Source of the DNA: Halobacteriales archaeon
GTDB lineage: Archaea; Halobacteriota; Halobacteria; Halobacteriales; SKSH01
Assembly: GCA_007118075.1 (NCBI GenBank)
Contig: SKSH01000194.1
Location: 1 to 7,975, forward strand
Direction of reading: 5' to 3'
Length of the DNA stretch: 7,975 nucleotides
In this document: positions 7,389-7,975 of the stretch, one piece after another
How the letters are laid out: every line of letters starts with the position of its first letter
Position numbering within the stretch: the stretch's first letter is position 1
Position numbers and translations under genes: made by a program
Notes under the pieces: model-generated
Databases searched by the model: none
What the model was told of the DNA's origin: nothing
Seen by the model: only the letters and a program-made list of their open reading frames with translations

Positions 7389-7491
7389 GGATATATGAAC
7401 TGGTCTATGGATATATCAGGTCGAACATTGACGGTGTTATGACTATATCCGAAATTCAATGGAACGTCTTCTGGATATAGCACTGATATCC
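7389..7491. repeat. Cluster of GGATATA-type elements
   Basis: Five related elements fall within 103 bp: GGATATAT at 7389-7396 and again at 7409-7416 (exactly 20 bp apart, two helical turns), TATATCC inverted at 7444-7450, GGATATA at 7473-7479, and GATATCC at 7485-7491. The first three lie upstream of the right-edge gene and the last two inside its first codons. The layout resembles multiple half-sites for a DNA-binding protein. Confidence 0.5.
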
Positions 7492-7975
7492 AGGAACCTG
7501 GATTCGTTCCTCGACGCTGCAGATCGTTGCACGTTCCTCACCCACGTAGCCACGTTCATCGATGATAGCTTGTCCCCGGTCGCCATCGCCATCTACGATG
7601 CGACGACTGGCGACCGTATCGTCGGGCACGGAGAACCCACGCTCGATTCTATCGATGTCAGCGACATCGTCGACCGCCTCGAAGTGGGGGATGATGTCCC
7701 CGCCGTCCTTCTCGACACGGATATCATTGACATCGATTTCAAGAGACAATCCGATTCGCAGATAATCGGTTTTCTGGTGAACTCGGCGTATGTCGGACTG
7801 GTCTCTCTGGATGGCCTCGATATGAAGACCTACTCGAAGGTCAACCGACTGATCGGTCTGACTGATGCACTCTACCGAGTTCGATTCACCACAGCACCAA
7901 CTGTTGAGAAGATCGAGGAAGTCTCTGAGCCAGGGCAACAGACCGTGATGCTAGCCTGGTATCAAGATGAACAAG
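7459..7975 (+). CDS. Unrecognised protein, N-terminal 172 residues (cut by window edge)
   Basis: I do not recognise this gene. The plus-strand frame is open from ATG 7459 to the window end, with an in-frame TGA at 7429-7431, so 7459 is the only ATG start possible. Codons show the GNN/NNC pattern of the neighbouring genes, whereas the open minus-strand frame over the same DNA does not. The protein begins MERLLDIALISRN and is acidic, with no signal peptide or membrane segment. Predicted alternating strands and helices (SPVAIAIYDATTGDRI, VPAVLLDTDIIDIDF, SAYVGLVSLDGLD, then a helix KVNRLIGLTDALYRV) are compatible with a GAF-like or profilin-like sensory fold, but that is weak inference. No clear Shine-Dalgarno precedes it. 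It is divergent from top6B, a place where haloarchaea often carry gyrB; this is not GyrB, as no GHKL motif is present. Confidence 0.75.
   Translation, partial: MERLLDIALISRNLDSFLDAADRCTFLTHVATFIDDSLSPVAIAIYDATTGDRIVGHGEPTLDSIDVSDIVDRLEVGDDVPAVLLDTDIIDIDFKRQSDSQIIGFLVNSAYVGLVSLDGLDMKTYSKVNRLIGLTDALYRVRFTTAPTVEKIEEVSEPGQQTVMLAWYQDEQ
7471..7493. repeat. Perfect 8-bp inverted repeat at the start of the right-edge gene
   Basis: CTGGATAT (7471-7478) and ATATCCAG (7486-7493) are perfect complements separated by a 7-nt spacer. The repeat begins 12 bases after the first base of the start codon and contains the last two elements of the GGATATA cluster. It could be a dimer-binding operator or an mRNA hairpin close to the start codon. 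Confidence 0.5.

Larger units (their letters stand above)
7186..7458. other. Divergent intergenic region between top6B and the right-edge gene
   Basis: This 273-bp stretch has no supported gene. Its left part holds the top6B TATA box and an inverted repeat. From about 7340 on it becomes AT-richer and carries repeated GGATATAT elements. The central part, about 7250-7340, shows nothing I can assign. Likely TATA elements for the right-hand gene are ATTATAG (about 7365-7371) or GATATAT (7410-7416), neither at leaderless distance. Confidence 0.6.

Noticed and set aside
7456..7938. 160-codon minus-strand open frame opposite the right-edge gene
   Set aside because: The plus-strand frame has the codon pattern of neighbouring genes and is open to the window end; the minus frame has a cysteine- and arginine-scattered composition typical of an antisense shadow.
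1..7975. Search for a CRISPR array, insertion sequence, toxin-antitoxin pair, defence genes or tRNA
   Set aside because: No regularly spaced repeats, transposase or integrase motifs, terminal repeats or tRNA-like folds were found; the genes are mostly core functions.

Overview
The window looks like a chromosomal segment of a halophilic archaeon (class Halobacteria). The proteins are very acidic and the codons follow a strong GNN/NNC pattern. Two promoters show a TATA box about 28-30 bp ahead of the start codon, as expected for leaderless transcripts. The gene content fits as well: coenzyme F420 synthesis, an 808-residue topoisomerase VI B subunit, and a large soluble PAS/GAF histidine kinase with an N-terminal receiver. 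I see no tRNA or rRNA gene, CRISPR array, insertion sequence or integrase.

Layout from left to right: (1) the 5' part of cofD (F420 side-chain synthesis) on the minus strand, cut by the left edge; (2) divergent from it, a small TrmO-family tRNA methyltransferase on the plus strand; (3) a 904-residue sensor histidine kinase, plus strand, REC-PAS-PAS-GAF-GAF-HisKA-HATPase; (4) a short convergent junction with a small hairpin; (5) the top6B-top6A operon on the minus strand, encoding both subunits of DNA topoisomerase VI, coupled by a 4-base ATGA overlap; (6) a 273-bp AT-richer divergent intergenic region holding the top6B promoter and a cluster of GGATATA-type repeats; (7) the 5' part of an unrecognised plus-strand gene running off the right edge.

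The two Top6 subunits form an A2B2 type IIB topoisomerase that relaxes and decatenates DNA; every key catalytic residue I looked for is present. The other genes have no obvious functional link to one another. No convincing new multi-gene system is visible. The points most worth a second look are the repeat cluster and perfect inverted repeat between top6B and the right-edge gene, the unknown gene in the place where haloarchaea usually carry gyrB, and an internal duplication in the haloarchaeal-type insertion of Top6B.
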